64,000 nucleotides of DNA from JBGPTK01 sp963797765 (lineage in GTDB: Bacteria > Acidobacteriota > Terriglobia > Acidiferrales > UBA7541). Positions within the stretch are counted from its first letter, which is position 1. Every line of letters starts with the position of its first letter. The stretch lies in NCBI GenBank assembly GCA_963797765.1, contig CAWCQU010000002.1:744001-808000 (forward strand), written 5' to 3'. Of this stretch, positions 62,665 to 64,000 are shown piece after piece. The notes under the pieces are model-generated. The model was not told the origin of the DNA. It saw nothing but the letters and a program-made list of their open reading frames with translations, and ran no database searches. The position numbers were made by a program, and so were the translations under genes.

Positions 62665-63198
62665 CTATGCTCCAAAACGAGTGACGCCGGTGAGATCCGG
62701 CGTGCGGCCGGCCAGCAATTCGTGTAGCAGGTGATAAATCGTATCCGCGGACGGCGGACAGCCGGGCACGAACACATCCACCGGCACCATTTCATGGACG
62801 GGCTGTACACGCGGCCTCAAGGCCGGCAACCCCTCAAAGACCACCGGGCGCTCGCCGGGGGCATTTTCCACGTAGGCGCGCTTGAAGATGGAATCCACGC
62901 TGAAGGCGTTTCGCATCGACGGCACATTTCCAGTCACCGCGCAATCGCCCAGCGACACCAATGTCTTCGTTCGTTCGCGGACAATCTGAATCTTGTGCGC
63001 ATCTTCATCAGTGCTCACTGAGCCTTCCACCAAGCAAACATCCACCCCTTCGGGATAAATTTTGTGATCCACCAAAGGACTATAGACGAGATCAAATTGC
63101 TCGCTCAATTCGATTAACCGCTCGTCCAAATCCAGAAGCGACATGTGGCATCCCGAGCAGCCATCCAACCAAACCGTCGCAAGTTTTACCCGGCTCAT
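62665..63198 (-). CDS. hoxY: Hydrogenase small subunit HoxY
   Basis: The 177-residue protein has the proximal [4Fe-4S] ligands LDGCSGCHMS, GDCAVTGN and FVPGCPPS of the HoxY/NuoB-like small subunit. No signal peptide is present, consistent with a soluble cytosolic group 3 enzyme. Its ATG overlaps the hoxU stop by four bases and its stop is seven bases before hoxH. It relays electrons from the Ni-Fe site to HoxU. Confidence 0.9.
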   Translation of the reverse strand: MSRVKLATVWLDGCSGCHMSLLDLDERLIELSEQFDLVYSPLVDHKIYPEGVDVCLVEGSVSTDEDAHKIQIVRERTKTLVSLGDCAVTGNVPSMRNAFSVDSIFKRAYVENAPGERPVVFEGLPALRPRVQPVHEMVPVDVFVPGCPPSADTIYHLLHELLAGRTPDLTGVTRFGA

Positions 63199-63914
63199 TC
63201 CTGGGCCTCGCGCATCTCATTCAGATAAGAAAGAAAATCGGGATTCTTGCGCGCCTTCACTCCCACTTTGCTTTTTTCGAAGAGCGCGCCGGTGGGGCAC
63301 ACTTGCACGCACTTGCCGCAACTGGTGCAGCTCTCCGACGAGCCCCAGGGCTGGTCCAAATCGGTAATCACGCGGGAATCGACTCCGCGGCCCATCACGT
63401 CCCAGGTGTGCGCGCCCTCGATCTCCGCGCAAACGCGCACACAGCGCGTGCAGAGGATGCAGCGGTTGTGATCCAGGGTAAACCGCTCGTGCGAAGCATC
63501 CACAGCGAGATTCGGATAGCGGTACGGAAAATCAACATGAGTTAGACCCTGGGCCTGCGCCGCGTCTTGCAATTCACATGCGCCATTGGAAACGCACACG
63601 GAACAAACATGGTTGCGCTCGGCAAAGAGCAGCTCCAACGTCATCCGGCGGTATTTCTTGAGGCGGCCGGATTCCGTGGTCACCTCCATGCCTTCTTCCA
63701 CCTTCGTGACGCAGGATGGAAGGGGGCGCTTCGTTCCCTTAACCTCGACAATGCACAGCCGGCACGCGCCAACATCGGACAGTCCATCGAGATGACACAA
63801 AGTGGGAATGGAAATATTGTTCTCCCGCGCCGCCGCGAGGATCGTCTGGTCCGCGCCGGCGCTCACGTCGACTCCATCAATCGTCAGCGTCTTCACGACC
63901 TGGGAAGAACTCAT
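63195..63914 (-). CDS. hoxU: Hydrogenase diaphorase subunit HoxU
   Basis: From ATG 63914 (GGAGGCCAGACC upstream), the 239-residue protein has an N-terminal [2Fe-2S] domain (PTLCHLDGLSDVGACRLCIVE, SCVT), a Cys-rich NuoG-type loop (HVCSVCVSNGACELQ) and two [4Fe-4S] motifs, CILCTRCVRVC and CTSCGKCVQVC. It connects HoxY to the NADH-binding HoxF. Upstream it overlaps the end of hoxF by the ATGA form. It is of normal length. Confidence 0.9.
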   Translation of the reverse strand: MSSSQVVKTLTIDGVDVSAGADQTILAAARENNISIPTLCHLDGLSDVGACRLCIVEVKGTKRPLPSCVTKVEEGMEVTTESGRLKKYRRMTLELLFAERNHVCSVCVSNGACELQDAAQAQGLTHVDFPYRYPNLAVDASHERFTLDHNRCILCTRCVRVCAEIEGAHTWDVMGRGVDSRVITDLDQPWGSSESCTSCGKCVQVCPTGALFEKSKVGVKARKNPDFLSYLNEMREAQE

Positions 63915-64000
63915 GGTCTGGCCTCCGCTACGGCGCCGCATGGGCACTCTCCGGCCCCACATCGCCTCGATTCGATGTGCTCCCTGTATTCATCCGGGAA
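63911..64000 (-). CDS. hoxF: Diaphorase subunit HoxF, C-terminal end (truncated by window edge)
   Basis: The last 90 bases of the minus-strand frame read FPDEYREHIESRRCGAGECP, then CGAVAEARP and TGA. This resembles the C-terminal end of HoxF/NuoF-type NADH-binding subunits, and the stop overlaps hoxU ATG (ATGA). The remainder of the gene, with FMN and NADH sites, lies beyond the window. It would oxidise or reduce NADH with the hydrogenase. Confidence 0.65.
   Translation of the reverse strand, partial: FPDEYREHIESRRCGAGECPCGAVAEARP

Noticed and set aside
1..64000. tRNA genes, rRNA genes or a CRISPR array
   Set aside because: No T-arm GGTTCRANYCC box in a cloverleaf context, no rRNA segments and no regularly spaced repeats were noticed by eye.

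Overview
The window looks like a chromosomal piece of an acidobacterium (Terriglobia/Bryobacterales-like), probably from a metagenome assembly. The reasons are gene content rather than any marker gene: two Ser/Thr kinases fused to TPR domains, a MacB-type orphan ABC permease of the kind expanded in Acidobacteria, an Oar-type TonB-dependent receptor with an N-terminal carboxypeptidase-regulatory domain, a tricorn-like TolB/S41 protease, several DinB proteins, and dispersed hairpin repeats. No rRNA, tRNA, CRISPR array, complete insertion sequence or prophage was found.

Layout. 0-14 kb: the end of an MFS gene, two hybrid kinases, small regulators (winged helix, MerR), DinB proteins, the tricorn-like protease, a HAD phosphatase and a DUF4136 protein. 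14.8-19.4 kb: a formate/oxalate-type module (molybdopterin oxidoreductase, fdhD, OFA-family transporter). 19.4-25.4 kb: a LytS/LytTR two-component pair with two membrane proteins upstream, dps, and a ThDP enzyme. 25.6-29.9 kb: the large helicase lhr. 29.9-33.2 kb: an accessory stretch with an AbiGi-like gene, unknown genes and repeat scars. 33.3-36.7 kb: SnoaL, DoxX and ABC permease genes.

36.9-58.8 kb is the most notable part. On the minus strand, a TonB receptor, a GntR regulator, an amidohydrolase, a nucleoside hydrolase, an MFS transporter, four more nucleoside hydrolase paralogues and a purine-type permease lie head to tail, with several stop/start overlaps. On the plus strand, read divergently from the receptor, are a beta-hydroxyacid dehydrogenase, a TIM-barrel-like protein, a LarA-like epimerase, a Zn-alcohol dehydrogenase, a galactonate-dehydratase-like enolase and an alpha-ketoglutarate-semialdehyde-type aldehyde dehydrogenase. 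The two units share a short intergenic region with overlapping divergent promoters and GTATAC palindromes. I infer one regulon that takes up a riboside or similar N-glycoside, cleaves it in the periplasm and cytoplasm, salvages or deaminates the base, and oxidises the sugar non-phosphorylatively.

58.9-64 kb: ilvD, then a bidirectional NAD-type [NiFe] hydrogenase operon (hoxF end, hoxU, hoxY, hoxH and its maturation protease).

About a dozen apparent single-base indels and one in-frame stop interrupt otherwise well-conserved genes between 3.4 and 25.9 kb, with one more in hoxH. Most look like one-base insertions, which fits uncorrected assembly error better than gene decay. Start codons given here were chosen from Shine-Dalgarno spacing, signal peptides and overlaps.
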